Source: Mycolicibacterium arenosum
Lineage (GTDB): Bacteria > Actinomycetota > Actinomycetes > Mycobacteriales > Mycobacteriaceae
DNA: 64,000 bases
NCBI RefSeq assembly: GCF_024320865.1
Contig: NZ_JANDBD010000006.1
Coordinates: forward strand, 1-64,000
Direction of reading: 5' to 3'
Shown here: piece by piece, positions 34,503 to 44,325 of the stretch
Layout of the letters: each line of letters starts with the position of its first letter
How positions within the stretch are numbered: the stretch's first letter is position 1
Notes under the pieces: generated by a model
What the model saw: only the letters and a program-made list of their open reading frames with translations
Told to the model about the DNA's origin: nothing
Database searches by the model: none
Made by a program: the position numbers and the translations under genes

Positions 34503-34555
34503 GCGGTTTGCGTGTTGGAACCCGCGACCAGCGCGGGAGCTGACACGCAAACCGC
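34503..34555. terminator. Bidirectional hairpin between desA3 and nei2
   Basis: The outer arms GCGGTTTGCGTGT (34503-34515) and its exact complement (34543-34555) enclose a second hairpin CCCGCG...CGCGGG (34521-34537). It fills the space between two convergent genes: the right arm ends one base before the nei2 stop codon, and the left arm begins seven bases after the desA3 stop. This composite cruciform probably terminates both. Confidence 0.7.
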
Positions 34556-35326
34556 TCAGGTCTGGCAGTTCGGGCACCAGAAGCTGATCCGCTCGGTGCC
34601 CGTCACGTCAGCCCGATCCGACAGCACCGTCGTCCCGCACCGTCGACACGGACGCCCGACCCGGCCGTAGACCCACAGGTCCTGGCCGGATCGGGTGTTT
34701 CCCGTTGTGGTGCGGTTGACCCTGGACCGGTTGAGCCACAACATGTCCCGTGCGCGCTGCACCACGCGCAGCGGATCCTTCAGCGAGCCGACGGGCGAGG
34801 TGGGTAGCCGGCCCATGACGAAGCAGAGCTCGTTGGCGTAGACGTTGCCGACACCGGCCATCACCCGCTGATCCAGCAGCGCCTCCGACAGCGGACGCTC
34901 CGGGTCGGCGGCGAGGTTGACGGCGGCCACCCGTGGCTCCCAGGAGTCGTCGAGAAGATCCGGCCCGAGGTGCGCGACGGCCTCCATGTCCTCCGAACGC
35001 GGCAGGATCTCGAGCACCCCGAGGTCGATCCCCGCTGCGCGAGAGTCGGCCGTTTCCAGCAGGATCCGCACCTTGTACTCGGGAACGCGACGGATCTGGC
35101 CCCCGACGAGCCAGGCGCCGTCCATCTTCAGGTGGGAGTGGATGCTGGCATCACCGACGCGGATGAACAGGTGCTTGCCCCGGCTGAGCACCTCGTCGAC
35201 GACGCAGCCCGTCAGGTCGACGGTGGCGAACTTCGGAACCCGCACGTCGCAGCGGGTCAGCGTCCTGCCTTCCAGCGCGTCGCGCAACTTGGCCGCCGTG
35301 CGGTAGACGGTGTCGCCTTCGGGCAT
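34556..35326 (-). CDS. nei2: Endonuclease VIII-type DNA glycosylase
   Basis: A 256-residue Fpg/Nei-family base-excision repair enzyme (Rv3297 homologue). After the initiator Met the sequence is PEGDTVYR: Pro2 is the nucleophile and Glu3 the general acid. The H2TH region is recognisable ([18 protein letters not shown]). A zinc finger ends the protein (CRRCGTT...CPNC). It removes oxidised pyrimidines and nicks the strand. The ATG at 35326 is decided by the need for Pro at position 2; upstream in-frame starts are excluded. As in M. tuberculosis it lies near lhr, but here about 3.3 kb of other genes separate them. Confidence 0.94.
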   Translation of the reverse strand: MPEGDTVYRTAAKLRDALEGRTLTRCDVRVPKFATVDLTGCVVDEVLSRGKHLFIRVGDASIHSHLKMDGAWLVGGQIRRVPEYKVRILLETADSRAAGIDLGVLEILPRSEDMEAVAHLGPDLLDDSWEPRVAAVNLAADPERPLSEALLDQRVMAGVGNVYANELCFVMGRLPTSPVGSLKDPLRVVQRARDMLWLNRSRVNRTTTGNTRSGQDLWVYGRVGRPCRRCGTTVLSDRADVTGTERISFWCPNCQT

Positions 35327-35453
35327 GGGGCCAAGGTACCCGCGAGCACGGCGTGAGGATCGTCCCGCTGGCCCACTCGACCACACATCGCGGCGCTGTT
35401 CGCGCACGAGTGGGGGAGGTTTCGAGGAGCGCCGTTCGGGCAACGCCCCTCCC

Positions 35454-35702
35454 ATGCCCGAACCGACCGATCAAGACCGGATAGACGACGTGTCCGCCGG
35501 TGACGTCATCACGCTGACGGACGGCGGGCCGTATCGCGTCGTGCACGTCGACCCGACCGAGACCGGATTCCTGGTCACCGTCGAACCCGACGGCGGCGGC
35601 GAGACCATGGACATCGAACTGGTATCGGGGACGACCGTGACGCGCACCCTCGAGTCGAAGTGGGACTCGCCGCAGAGTCCGACGCCGCACAGCAGGGGGT
35701 AG
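35454..35702 (+). CDS. Small hypothetical protein
   Basis: An 82-residue acidic protein ([21 protein letters not shown]). It has alternating hydrophobic strands ([41 protein letters not shown]) suggestive of a small beta-barrel. I do not recognise the family. It is supported by an ATG at 35454 and mycobacterial codon bias, and the following MOSC gene starts 17 bases later on the same strand, so the two may be one unit. Confidence 0.55.
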   Translation: MPEPTDQDRIDDVSAGDVITLTDGGPYRVVHVDPTETGFLVTVEPDGGGETMDIELVSGTTVTRTLESKWDSPQSPTPHSRG

Positions 35703-35719
35703 CGCATTAAGGTCACGGT

Positions 35720-36148
35720 GTGCGGGTCGTCGCCATCCACATCGCGCCGGGGCGGCGGATTCCCGTGCGCTCGGTGAATTCGGTTGTCGCCGAGGAGGGT
35801 AAGGGCCTGGTGGGCGACCGCTACCACGGCACCACGTACCGGCACGTCACCATTCAGTCGCGTGAACTCGTGCACCTGGCGGCGAAGGAACTCGGTCGCG
35901 ACTTCGACGTCGGGGCGACGCGACGCAACATCACCGTGGACTCCGGGGACATCCCTACCAAGCTCGGCACCCCGATACGGATCGGCGAAGCGGAACTGCA
36001 CGTGGTTCGGATCATGCCGCCGTGCCGGTTACTCGACGACGACATCGGCCGCGGCGCGATGGACGCGTTGCAGGGGCGCGGCGGCTCCGTCTGCCGAGTG
36101 ATGGGCTCGGGCATCATCCGCGTCGGCGACCCGGTCGAGATCGGCTAG
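35720..36148 (+). CDS. MOSC-domain protein
   Basis: A 142-residue single-domain MOSC protein, the sulfur-carrier fold found in molybdenum-cofactor sulfurases and YiiM-like enzymes. The characteristic segments are EEGKGLVGDRYHGTTYRHVTIQSREL near residue 25, RRNITVDSGD near 68 and PPCRLLDDDIG near 100, where Cys is the conserved residue. It may act on N-hydroxylated substrates or in sulfur transfer; the exact role is unknown. GTG at 35720 fits the family N-terminus (RVVAIHIAP). Its stop overlaps the convergent SDR stop by four bases. Confidence 0.85.
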   Translation: MRVVAIHIAPGRRIPVRSVNSVVAEEGKGLVGDRYHGTTYRHVTIQSRELVHLAAKELGRDFDVGATRRNITVDSGDIPTKLGTPIRIGEAELHVVRIMPPCRLLDDDIGRGAMDALQGRGGSVCRVMGSGIIRVGDPVEIG

Positions 36149-37080
36149 CCGATCAGCTTCAGGGAGAGATCCCACAGCCGCTCGGCGTTGTCGGGGTCGA
36201 GGGCGTACGGCGCGACGCCGTGTATACCGAAGTCGTCGCGATGGTCGACGACGGCGGCCTCCCGACAGTCCTCGAAGTAGCGGCCCGCGACGCCGTCCAC
36301 CAGTGGCGACGCCGCCAGCAGCACCGAGGTGGCGGCGCCCTGCTGAGGGGTCTTGAGCCTGCTGCCCGCGGCGCGGAAGCGTTCTTCCGACTCCGCGCCG
36401 AACGCAGGATCGAGGTGTCGCTGCAGTGCCGTCAGGATGCCACCTGGCATCAGGGCGTTGGCGACGATGCCGTCGTCGGCCCATCGTCGCGAAACCTCCA
36501 CGGCGAAGAGCACATTCGCGGTCTTGGACTGCCCGTAGGCGGCGAACGGGTCGTACTCGCGGAACGCGAAGTCGATGTCGTCGAACACGACCGGTGAGCG
36601 CAGGTGCCCGCTGGAGCTCACCGAGACGATGCGGGCGCCCTCGGCCGCGGCGAGCGATTCGTGCAGGCACACCGCCAGCGCGAAGTGGCCCAGGTGGTTG
36701 GTCGCGAACTGGAGTTCGAAGCCGCTGTGCGAGATCGTGCGCTCCTGCACGGCCATCACGCCCGCGTTGTTGACCAGGATGTGCAGCGGTCCCTGCCAGG
36801 CGGCGACGAACTCGTCGACGCTGGTGAGGTTGGACAGATCCAGGGGCGCCACCGACGTCATGCCGCCGAGTTCGGCCGCCACCCGGCGTCCCGCGTCCAC
36901 GTCGCGGACGGCCAGCGTTACCTCGGCACCCGCGTTGACCAGGGCTCGCGCCGTCTCGACGCCGATCCCGGACGCGGCGCCGGTGACGATGGCGCGCTTA
37001 CCGGTGAGGTCGACGCCGTCGATCACCTCCGCGGCGGTCGAGTCGGCTCCGAACGGCGTGGTGATCAGGGATTGGCTCAC
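36145..37080 (-). CDS. Short-chain dehydrogenase, retinol-dehydrogenase-like
   Basis: A 311-residue SDR with TGAASGIG near residue 34, NNAGVM near 107, the catalytic Ser (VSVSSSGH) near 154 and YGQSK near 181. Length and the C-terminal extension (GVAGRYFEDCREAAVV) match the oxidoreductases annotated as retinol dehydrogenase-like in actinobacteria. The true substrate is unknown. The gene lies 18 bases after the nitronate monooxygenase-like gene on the same strand and may share its transcript. Confidence 0.88.
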   Translation of the reverse strand: MSQSLITTPFGADSTAAEVIDGVDLTGKRAIVTGAASGIGVETARALVNAGAEVTLAVRDVDAGRRVAAELGGMTSVAPLDLSNLTSVDEFVAAWQGPLHILVNNAGVMAVQERTISHSGFELQFATNHLGHFALAVCLHESLAAAEGARIVSVSSSGHLRSPVVFDDIDFAFREYDPFAAYGQSKTANVLFAVEVSRRWADDGIVANALMPGGILTALQRHLDPAFGAESEERFRAAGSRLKTPQQGAATSVLLAASPLVDGVAGRYFEDCREAAVVDHRDDFGIHGVAPYALDPDNAERLWDLSLKLIG

Positions 37081-37098
37081 GACGACGTGTAACGCCGC

Positions 37099-38073
37099 TC
37101 AGTCGGGTGGTGTTCCCGGATTCGTCCGGACACTGTTCAGTGCCCACCGCGCCTCGTCGGCGATGCGCTCGACGACCGCCGCCGCCGGCTCCACACCCGC
37201 GATGAGGTCGACGGCCTCGCCCGCCCAGATCGGCAGATAGTCCATGTCGCCGCGGTCGACGCCCGCCGTGAACTCCTCCTTGGCGATGGAGTCGAACCTC
37301 AGCGCGTCCTCCTTGTCGTGCCAGGTGTCGGTGAACCTGTTGCGCAGCGTGCGCGCCGTGAAGCGACGGGGCCAGGCGGAGTCCTGCGCGACGTCGAGTA
37401 CCCGGTCGCGCGTGGTGCCCGAGGCGTTCGCAGCGACGATCGCGGCCGTCTCCTCGGCGCTGAGCAGTGCCTCCGGCGTCGCCTCGAAACGGGTGCCGAT
37501 GACGGCGCCGGCCGCACCGAGCACCAGGGCGGCCGCCAGTCCGCGACCGTCGGCGATACCACCGGCCGCCAGCACCGGGGTGTCACCGGCGACGTCGACC
37601 ACCGCAGGGACGAACGGCAGCGTGCCGCGGCCCTCTCCGTGCCCGCCCGCTTCGGCCCCCTGCGCCACCACGACGTCGGCGCCCAGTTCGAGAGCCTGCC
37701 GCGCGTCGGACAGCGTCGTCACCTGAACGGCGAGCGGAATATTGGCGGCACGCACGGACTGAACGAACGGCGCGGGGTCGCCGAACGACACCATGATCAT
37801 CGACGGTCGCTGTGCGATCACCCACTCGAGCGTCGGCAGCTCCAGCGCCCACGCGAGTAGTCCGACGCCCCAGGGCTTTTCGGTACGGGCTCGCAGGATG
37901 TCGATCTCGCGTTCGAGCCAGTCGCGCTGGCCGCCACCCGCCCCCAGCAGGCCGAGGCCCCCGGCTTCGGAGACGGCGCCCGCGAGCTCGCCGCCCGCGA
38001 CACCGCCCATCGGCGCGAGGACGATCGGATGCTCGATGCCGAGCAGGTCGGTCAGTGCGGTGCGAACCCCCAT
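37099..38073 (-). CDS. Nitronate monooxygenase / NPD-family flavoprotein
   Basis: A 324-residue FMN-dependent TIM-barrel protein. The N-terminal PIVLAPMGGVAGGEL, the middle VVVAQGAEAGGHGEGRGT (catalytic His in GGH) and the phosphate-binding VLAAGGIADGRGLAAAL plus AVIGTRFEATPEA are all typical of the 2-nitropropane dioxygenase family. Such enzymes oxidise alkyl nitronates, such as propionate 3-nitronate, or reduce quinones. The gene follows a small membrane-protein gene by nine bases. Confidence 0.88.
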   Translation of the reverse strand: MGVRTALTDLLGIEHPIVLAPMGGVAGGELAGAVSEAGGLGLLGAGGGQRDWLEREIDILRARTEKPWGVGLLAWALELPTLEWVIAQRPSMIMVSFGDPAPFVQSVRAANIPLAVQVTTLSDARQALELGADVVVAQGAEAGGHGEGRGTLPFVPAVVDVAGDTPVLAAGGIADGRGLAAALVLGAAGAVIGTRFEATPEALLSAEETAAIVAANASGTTRDRVLDVAQDSAWPRRFTARTLRNRFTDTWHDKEDALRFDSIAKEEFTAGVDRGDMDYLPIWAGEAVDLIAGVEPAAAVVERIADEARWALNSVRTNPGTPPD

Positions 38074-38082
38074 GCACCAACT

Positions 38083-38574
38083 CTATGCAGGCACGCTCTC
38101 CAGTGCCTTGGCCGCCTTGTCCTGGCGGTGCAGCCGGTCGAGCACGGCGAAGTAGAACGCGTAGGAGAAGGCGCAGCTGGTGAACAGGCTGGCCACGAAG
38201 AACAGCCAGGGCCTGCGGATTCCGCGGCGGTACCCGTCGACGATCGTGAACAACGGGAGCAGCAGGACGTTGATGATCGTGTAGTCCTGCACCTGCGACG
38301 CGGCCGCCGAGTTGACGTAGCCGAGTTGAATGAACTGCTGCCAGCTGCCCGGTCCCCAGATCGGATTGGTGCCGGGTCCGGCGTAGTCCACGACGAACTG
38401 GTGGTTGAAGTAGTAGCCCAGCGCGATCGACGCGACGCCGATCACGTAGAAGGCGATTTCCAGCGGCGAGAACATCGGGCCGGTGGCGGGCCGGGCGAAC
38501 ACGTGGCGGTTGGCGCGGACGATCCAGGCGATGCACCCGATGCCCAGAACCAGATGAACGATGAGCGAGACCAT
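38083..38574 (-). CDS. DUF2834-like small membrane protein
   Basis: A 163-residue protein with four hydrophobic helices, at about 3-20, 38-55, 95-110 and 122-142. The spacing and the charged loops (GYRRGIRRPWLFF) resemble membrane proteins annotated as DUF2834 or transporter-like in mycobacteria. Function is unknown. It is likely the first gene of a unit with the nitronate monooxygenase and SDR genes downstream on the same strand. Confidence 0.7.
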   Translation of the reverse strand: MVSLIVHLVLGIGCIAWIVRANRHVFARPATGPMFSPLEIAFYVIGVASIALGYYFNHQFVVDYAGPGTNPIWGPGSWQQFIQLGYVNSAAASQVQDYTIINVLLLPLFTIVDGYRRGIRRPWLFFVASLFTSCAFSYAFYFAVLDRLHRQDKAAKALESVPA

Positions 38575-38623
38575 GCCGCCAGTATCGGCGAGCCCGCGGC
38601 AAGTTTTGTCACTTTTGACAAAG

Positions 38624-41600
38624 TCAGCGGAGTCGCAGGCCCCGCGGGGTTCGGGAGAAGCCGTTGTTCGTCAGCGCGGTCTGCACCGTGTCGCGCAGCG
38701 CGTCGACGGTCGGGTCGAGCACCGCGACGCCGTTGACTCGCTCGACCAGCAGGCCGCGCAGCGTGCCCCTGCCGACCAGGTCGGCCAACGCCGCTGCGGC
38801 GACGACGTGGGTGTCGGTGTCCGCTGTGTTGTCCGCGAACGCCAGCAGCGAGCGGCCCCCGCGCTCGAGGAACCACGTCAGTTCGCCGTCGACGAGCACC
38901 ACCAGGGCGCCCGCCTTGCGGCCGGGCCGGTGCCCCTCGGGTGCGCCCGGCCAGGGCAACGCGGCGCCGTACGGGTTGGCGGGGTCGGTCGCGGCGAGGA
39001 CGACGGCCTTGTAATCGCGGCGGTCGTCGACGCCGTCGAGGTAGGTGCGCAGCCGGTCGACGGTCGACGCGGTCGCGAACTGGGCGCCGCCGAGCGATTC
39101 GACGAAGTACCCGCGCTGGCATCGACCGGCGTCCTCGAGCGCGGTCAGCACCTTGTAGAGCATCGCGAAACCGCCGGGTACACCGTCGGCGGCGCCCCGG
39201 GTCAGCACGCCGTAGCGGTTGAGCAGCAGCTCGGCCTGGAAGTGCGCGCGCAGCGTCGAATCCGGCTCGGGCAGCGGCAGTGCCGACCACCGGCCCGCGA
39301 CGGTCGGATCGCTGGTGCGCGTCTGCCCGTGCATGACGCGGTAGCTCGACAGCCGTGGCGCCCGCTGCTTCTGCCGGTGCGCGCCGCCGCGCTTGCCGGT
39401 GCCCGCGAGCATCGTGCGCACCGGCGAGAAGGTGTCACCGGTGACGCGGCCCGCCCAGATCAGTTCCCACAGCGCCTGTTTCACGGCCTCGTCCGAACCG
39501 GCGTCGGACAGCTGGCGGAAGAAGTAGCCGCCGCCGTGGCCGAGGATGTCCAGCACGGCCCTGTGCACGTCGGTGAACTCCAGCTCACCGGGTACCGCCA
39601 GGGTCAGCGGCGCCGTGTCCGCGGTGTGGAAGGCGATCCAGCCGTCCCCGGTGCCGAGCTGCCCGACGCCGGACCACGTCACGTCGCCGGACGCCAGCAG
39701 TTCGTCGAGCATCGCGGGTTGATAGTCGCGGACGCGCTGCCCGAAGATCAGCGGCTCGATCGCCGACGCCGGCACCGCGACACCGGCCAGCTGTTCGACG
39801 ACGGTCAGCAACCCGTCGATCCCCGAGTTGCGCGACGAGCCGACCTGTTGCCACGCGGGTAGGAACCGGCCGAACGCGGCGGTGCTGACGGGCTCGATCT
39901 GTGCCCGCATTGCTGCGAGTGAGCGGCGGCGCAGGATCTTGAGAACCTCGGCGTCGCACCACTGTTCGGCCTCGTGGGTGAACTCACCGCGGACCAGCTT
40001 GTGATCGGCGGCCATCCGGCCCAGCACGTCGGCGGTGACGCGCAGGCCCAGCCCGAACCGGTCGGCTGCCTCCTGCGTGGTGAACGGACCGTTGGTGCGG
40101 GCGTAGCGGCCGAGCAGTTCGCCGAGCGGATCGGCGACCGACCCGGTGAAGCTCGCGGGCACGCCCATCGGCACGGCGATGCCGACACCGTCGCGCAGCA
40201 GGCCGATGTCCTCGACGGGCACCCACCACGTCCGGCCGGCGAACGACACCGTCAGTGCGCGCTTCGCGGCGCGCAGCCCGTCGAGCCAGCCGCCCACGTC
40301 GTCGGCCGTCGAGCGTTGCGCCACTTCGGCTTCCGTCAGCGGGCCGAGTAGGCGCAGCAGGTCGGCGACGGCCTCGGCGTCCCGCGCGGCGCGCTCGGGG
40401 GTGAGGTGCTGCAGCTGGGCGATGGTGGAGGCGATGACCTGAGGGTCCAGCAGCTCGCGCAGCTCGACCTTGCCCAGCAGCTCGGCCAGCAGCGTGGGGT
40501 CCAGCGACAGGGCGGCGGCCCGTCGCTCGGCCAGCGGGCTGTCGCCCTCGTACATGAACGCGCCGACGTACCCGAACAGCAGCGACGCGGCGAACGGCGA
40601 CGGCCGCTCCGTTTCGACTTCGACCAGCCGGATGCGGCGCTGCGCGATCCGGCCCATCAGCTCGCGCAGCATCGGCACGTCGTACACGTCCTGCAGACAT
40701 TCGCGGACGGTCTCCAGCACGATCGGGAAGTCCGGATACTTGCGCGCCACGTCGAGAAGTTGCGCGGCGCGCTGACGCTGGTGCCACAGCGGCGAGCGCT
40801 TGCCTGGGTGGCGGCGCGGCAGCAGCAGCGCGCGGGCGGCGCACTCGCGGAAGCGCGACGCGAAAAGCGCTGAGCCACCGACCTCATCGGTGACGATGGG
40901 ATCGATCTCGTCGGCGTCGAAGACGAAGATGTCGGCACCGGGCGCGGTGTCCTCGGTGTCGGGTAGCCGGACGATGATGCCGTCGTCGGAGGCGGTGGGC
41001 TTCTCGTCGATGCCGTAGCGCTCGCGCAGCCGCCGCGACACCGCGAGCGCGAGCGGGCCGTGCACGCGCAGGCCGTAGGGGGAGTGCAGGATGACGCGCC
41101 AGTCGCCGAGTTCGTCGCGGAACCGCTCGACGACGAACGTGGTGTCGGTGGGCACGGTGCCGGTGGCCTGCTTCTGCTCGTCGAGCAGCTGGCGCAGGTT
41201 GGCCGTCGCGAAGTCGTTGAACCCCATGGCATCACACTGCGCGGTGAACTCGTCGGCGGAGATCGTCGACAGCTTGCCCGTGAACGCGCCGATGGCCTCG
41301 CCGAGTTCGGCGGGCCGGCCCGCGGCGTCGCCCCGCCAGAACGGCAGCCGGGCGGGCTCGCCGGGGGCGGGGATGACGAGGACCCGGTCGTGGGTGATCT
41401 CGGTGATGCGCCAGCTGGTGGCGCCGAGGGCGATCACGTCGCCGGGCCGCGACTCGTAGACCATCTCCTCGTCGAGTTCGCCGACGCGCGAGGGCTTCTC
41501 GGTGTCGGCGTTGGTCGCGAGATAGACGGTGAACAGGCCGCGGTCGGGAATGGCGCCGCCGGAGGTGACGGCGAGCCGCTGCGCACCCGGTCGGGCGGTG

Positions 41601-43135
41601 AGCTCACCCGCGTCGCGGTCGTAGACCAGGCGGGGCCGCAGTTCGGCGAACTCGGTCGATGGGTACTTGCCGGCCAGCAGATCGAGCGTCGCTTCGAAGG
41701 CGCTGCGCGGCAGCGTCGCGAACGGCGCGCTGCGGCGCACGGTGTCGAACCAGCGGTCGGCGTCGAGCGGTTCCAGAGCGGCCGCCGCGACGGTGTGCTG
41801 CGCCAGCACGTCGAGCGGATTGGTCGGCACCCGCATGGTTTCGATGCGACCGGCGAGCATGCGCTGCACGGTCACGGCGCAGTCGATCAGATCGGTGCGG
41901 TGCTTCGGGAACAGCACGCCCTGCGACACCTCGCCGACCTGGTGGCCCGCGCGGCCGATGCGCTGCAGGCCGCTGGCCACCGACGGGGGCGCCTCGACCT
42001 GGATCACCAGATCGACTGCGCCCATGTCGATGCCGAGCTCGAGGCTGGACGTCGCGACGACGGCCTTGAGGCGCCCGCTCTTGAGCTCCTCCTCGACGAT
42101 GGCGCGCTGCTCCTTGCTGACCGACCCGTGGTGCGCGCGGGCCAGCAGGGGTTCGGCGCCGAACGACTGCCCGCTGCCCATGACGTAGGCCGGTGCACCG
42201 CCGCCGACCTTGTCGTTGCGCTTCTCCTCGGATTCGATGCCCAGTCGTTCGGCGTGAATCTCGTTGAGCCGGGCGGTGAGTCGCTCAGCCAACCGTCGGG
42301 AGTTGGCGAACACGATCGATGACTCGTGCGTCTCGATGAGGTCGACGATCTGCTGCTCGACGTCGGGCCAGATGGTGTTGTTCTCGAGGTCGGCCATATC
42401 GGGCACCGGTACCCGCACGGACAGGTCGAAGACCTTCTCCGATTTGGGGGCGACGATCGTGGTGGGCGTCTGGCCGCCGAGGAAGCGGGCGACCTCCTCG
42501 GCCGGGCGCACGGTGGCCGACAGGCCGATGCGCTGGGCGGGCTTCTCCAGCAGCGCGTCGAGACGTTCGAGCGACAGGGCCAGGTGCGCGCCGCGCTTGG
42601 TGGCCGCGACGGCGTGCACCTCGTCGATGATCACGGTGTCGACCTCGGCGAGCGTGTCGCGGGCCGCCGACGTCAGCATCAGGAACAGCGATTCCGGCGT
42701 CGTGATGAGGATGTCGGGCGGCTTGGCGATGAGTTCGCGGCGGCGGTTGGGTGGGGTGTCGCCGGAGCGCACGCCGACCGTGATGCTGGGTGCGGGTTGG
42801 TCCAGTCGGTCGGCGACGCGTGCGATCCCGGTGAGCGGCGTTGACAGGTTGCGCTCGACGTCGACCGCGAGCGCCTTGAGCGGCGACACGTACAGGACAC
42901 GGGTGCCGGCCTTGGGGGCGCGCGGCTCCGATCCGGCGAGTTGATCGATCGCCCAGAGGAACGCCGCGAGCGTCTTACCCGACCCGGTCGGGGCGATGAC
43001 CAGCGTGTTGTCGCCGTTCGCGATGGCGGCCCAGGCGTCGGCCTGTGCGGACGTCGGGGCGGGGAAGGTGCCCGCGAACCACTCGCGCGTCAGGTCGCTG
43101 AAGCGAGCGAGCGGATCGGCTGTTCTACGGGCCAC
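38624..43135 (-). CDS. lhr: ATP-dependent DNA helicase Lhr
   Basis: A 1503-residue superfamily 2 helicase, close to the mycobacterial Lhr length (homologue of Rv3296). Motif I is APTGSGKT near residue 47 and motif II is DEVH near 172. QRIGRAGH near 390 is motif VI. A long C-terminal region carries the Lhr winged-helix and beta-barrel domains. It is a 3'-to-5' translocase that unwinds RNA:DNA hybrids and takes part in DNA-damage repair. GTG at 43135 gives the expected N-terminus (ARRTADPLARFSDLTREWFA). TetR and nei2 neighbours match M. tuberculosis. Confidence 0.97.
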   Translation of the reverse strand: MARRTADPLARFSDLTREWFAGTFPAPTSAQADAWAAIANGDNTLVIAPTGSGKTLAAFLWAIDQLAGSEPRAPKAGTRVLYVSPLKALAVDVERNLSTPLTGIARVADRLDQPAPSITVGVRSGDTPPNRRRELIAKPPDILITTPESLFLMLTSAARDTLAEVDTVIIDEVHAVAATKRGAHLALSLERLDALLEKPAQRIGLSATVRPAEEVARFLGGQTPTTIVAPKSEKVFDLSVRVPVPDMADLENNTIWPDVEQQIVDLIETHESSIVFANSRRLAERLTARLNEIHAERLGIESEEKRNDKVGGGAPAYVMGSGQSFGAEPLLARAHHGSVSKEQRAIVEEELKSGRLKAVVATSSLELGIDMGAVDLVIQVEAPPSVASGLQRIGRAGHQVGEVSQGVLFPKHRTDLIDCAVTVQRMLAGRIETMRVPTNPLDVLAQHTVAAAALEPLDADRWFDTVRRSAPFATLPRSAFEATLDLLAGKYPSTEFAELRPRLVYDRDAGELTARPGAQRLAVTSGGAIPDRGLFTVYLATNADTEKPSRVGELDEEMVYESRPGDVIALGATSWRITEITHDRVLVIPAPGEPARLPFWRGDAAGRPAELGEAIGAFTGKLSTISADEFTAQCDAMGFNDFATANLRQLLDEQKQATGTVPTDTTFVVERFRDELGDWRVILHSPYGLRVHGPLALAVSRRLRERYGIDEKPTASDDGIIVRLPDTEDTAPGADIFVFDADEIDPIVTDEVGGSALFASRFRECAARALLLPRRHPGKRSPLWHQRQRAAQLLDVARKYPDFPIVLETVRECLQDVYDVPMLRELMGRIAQRRIRLVEVETERPSPFAASLLFGYVGAFMYEGDSPLAERRAAALSLDPTLLAELLGKVELRELLDPQVIASTIAQLQHLTPERAARDAEAVADLLRLLGPLTEAEVAQRSTADDVGGWLDGLRAAKRALTVSFAGRTWWVPVEDIGLLRDGVGIAVPMGVPASFTGSVADPLGELLGRYARTNGPFTTQEAADRFGLGLRVTADVLGRMAADHKLVRGEFTHEAEQWCDAEVLKILRRRSLAAMRAQIEPVSTAAFGRFLPAWQQVGSSRNSGIDGLLTVVEQLAGVAVPASAIEPLIFGQRVRDYQPAMLDELLASGDVTWSGVGQLGTGDGWIAFHTADTAPLTLAVPGELEFTDVHRAVLDILGHGGGYFFRQLSDAGSDEAVKQALWELIWAGRVTGDTFSPVRTMLAGTGKRGGAHRQKQRAPRLSSYRVMHGQTRTSDPTVAGRWSALPLPEPDSTLRAHFQAELLLNRYGVLTRGAADGVPGGFAMLYKVLTALEDAGRCQRGYFVESLGGAQFATASTVDRLRTYLDGVDDRRDYKAVVLAATDPANPYGAALPWPGAPEGHRPGRKAGALVVLVDGELTWFLERGGRSLLAFADNTADTDTHVVAAAALADLVGRGTLRGLLVERVNGVAVLDPTVDALRDTVQTALTNNGFSRTPRGLRLR

Positions 43136-43217
43136 CGTCCCATGGTGCCCGCAGGGTCCGACAACTACGCGATTCGCGTGTCCCTACCCGCGCTGACCGC
43201 GGGTTTCGACATGCGAG

Positions 43218-43835
43218 TCACCGGAGTGTGGGGACGCCCGGCACGCGCGCGACGGCGTCGAGCAGGGCGTGGGCGCAGGAGTCGGCCACGTAGTCGGCGT
43301 CGATCGAGGGGTCGATGATCCGCTGGCGGCACATCTCGAAGGTGAATGAGAGCCAGCCGTAGACCAGGACGCGCAGGTCGCGCTCGAGCTTGGAGTCGAC
43401 CTCGCCCATCGCGTCGAGCAGGCGCGTCATGATGCGGTTGGCCTGGCGGTCGTTGTCGACGTCGTCGATGCCGCGTAGCACCGGGTCGCTTCGGCCCATC
43501 CCCATGTAGGCGGCCCAGGCGCCGTGCGGGTGGGCCTCGTCGTACCGCAGGTACTCGAGCACGCCTGCTTTGAGCTGCTCGAACAGGCTGGCATCGGCGT
43601 CGGGCGGCGTGTTGGTGGCCTCGAACAGCTTCTCGCCCTCGTTGCGCACGACGGCCGCGAAGAAGGCGCGCTTGTCGGGGAAGTAGTGGTACATGAGTGC
43701 GCGCGAGACGCCTGCGCGCTCGGCGATCTCGTCGATGCGGACCTCGTCGTAGGGACGCTGACCGAACACCTCGGCACCGAGGGCGAGGAGTTCGTTGCGG
43801 CGGTCCTCGGGGGACAGCCGCCTGCGGTCGGCCAT
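43218..43835 (-). CDS. TetR-family regulator (Rv3295 homologue)
   Basis: A 205-residue TetR protein with the HTH segment VRIDEIAERAGVSRALMYHYFPDKRAFFAAVV at residues 32-63. It lies 82 bases upstream of lhr on the same strand, exactly as Rv3295 precedes Rv3296, so it may regulate itself and lhr. No clear palindrome was seen in the 70-base region upstream. ATG at 43835 gives a normal length. Confidence 0.9.
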   Translation of the reverse strand: MADRRRLSPEDRRNELLALGAEVFGQRPYDEVRIDEIAERAGVSRALMYHYFPDKRAFFAAVVRNEGEKLFEATNTPPDADASLFEQLKAGVLEYLRYDEAHPHGAWAAYMGMGRSDPVLRGIDDVDNDRQANRIMTRLLDAMGEVDSKLERDLRVLVYGWLSFTFEMCRQRIIDPSIDADYVADSCAHALLDAVARVPGVPTLR

Positions 43836-43905
43836 GAAGCCAGGGTATTACTCCACATGTGTTGGACAGGGCAGGAGGGGCCCTCGCGTCATTGTTCGGC
43901 AAGGC

Positions 43906-44322
43906 CTACACGTGGTGCCCGGTGCGTGCGTCGAGTGCAATGGAACCGCCGCCGGTGAAGACGAGTAGGAAGAACGCGAAGCAGTACAGGACCGCGAGTT
44001 CGCCGCCGTTGGTCATCGGGATGACACCGGTGGGGAGGTGCTGGCTGAAGAACGCGAACGCCATGACACCGGAGGCGACGAAGGCGGCGATGCGGGTGAA
44101 CAGCCCGACGATGATCAGAAGCGCCGTGATCAGTTCGAGTACGCCGGCGTAGAAGAACGGCCAGACGCCCACTGGTGCTTGCTGTTCGGGTACCGGCCAG
44201 CCGAAGAGGTGTGACGTGGCGTGGCAGAGGAACAGCAGCCCGACGACCACGCGGAAGATGCTTAGTACGGTCGGCGCGTGCGGGCTGAGCCTGGCGTCGA
44301 GCTTCTGGATCGGATTGGTCAT
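43906..44322 (-). CDS. DoxX-family membrane protein
   Basis: A 138-residue protein with four membrane helices and the DoxX pattern (FRVVVGLLFLCHATSHLF, GVLELITALLIIVGLFTRIAAFVASG). DoxX proteins are linked to thiosulfate:quinone oxidation or to redox and thiol stress complexes. Its start is four bases after the end of the glyoxalase-type gene, so the two form an operon controlled by the divergent MarR regulator with the twin palindromes. Confidence 0.88.
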   Translation of the reverse strand: MTNPIQKLDARLSPHAPTVLSIFRVVVGLLFLCHATSHLFGWPVPEQQAPVGVWPFFYAGVLELITALLIIVGLFTRIAAFVASGVMAFAFFSQHLPTGVIPMTNGGELAVLYCFAFFLLVFTGGGSIALDARTGHHV

Positions 44323-44325
44323 CGG

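Noticed and set aside
38561-39862. A 433-codon plus-strand open frame opposite lhr
   Set aside because: It is an antisense shadow of the helicase gene with no domain signature.
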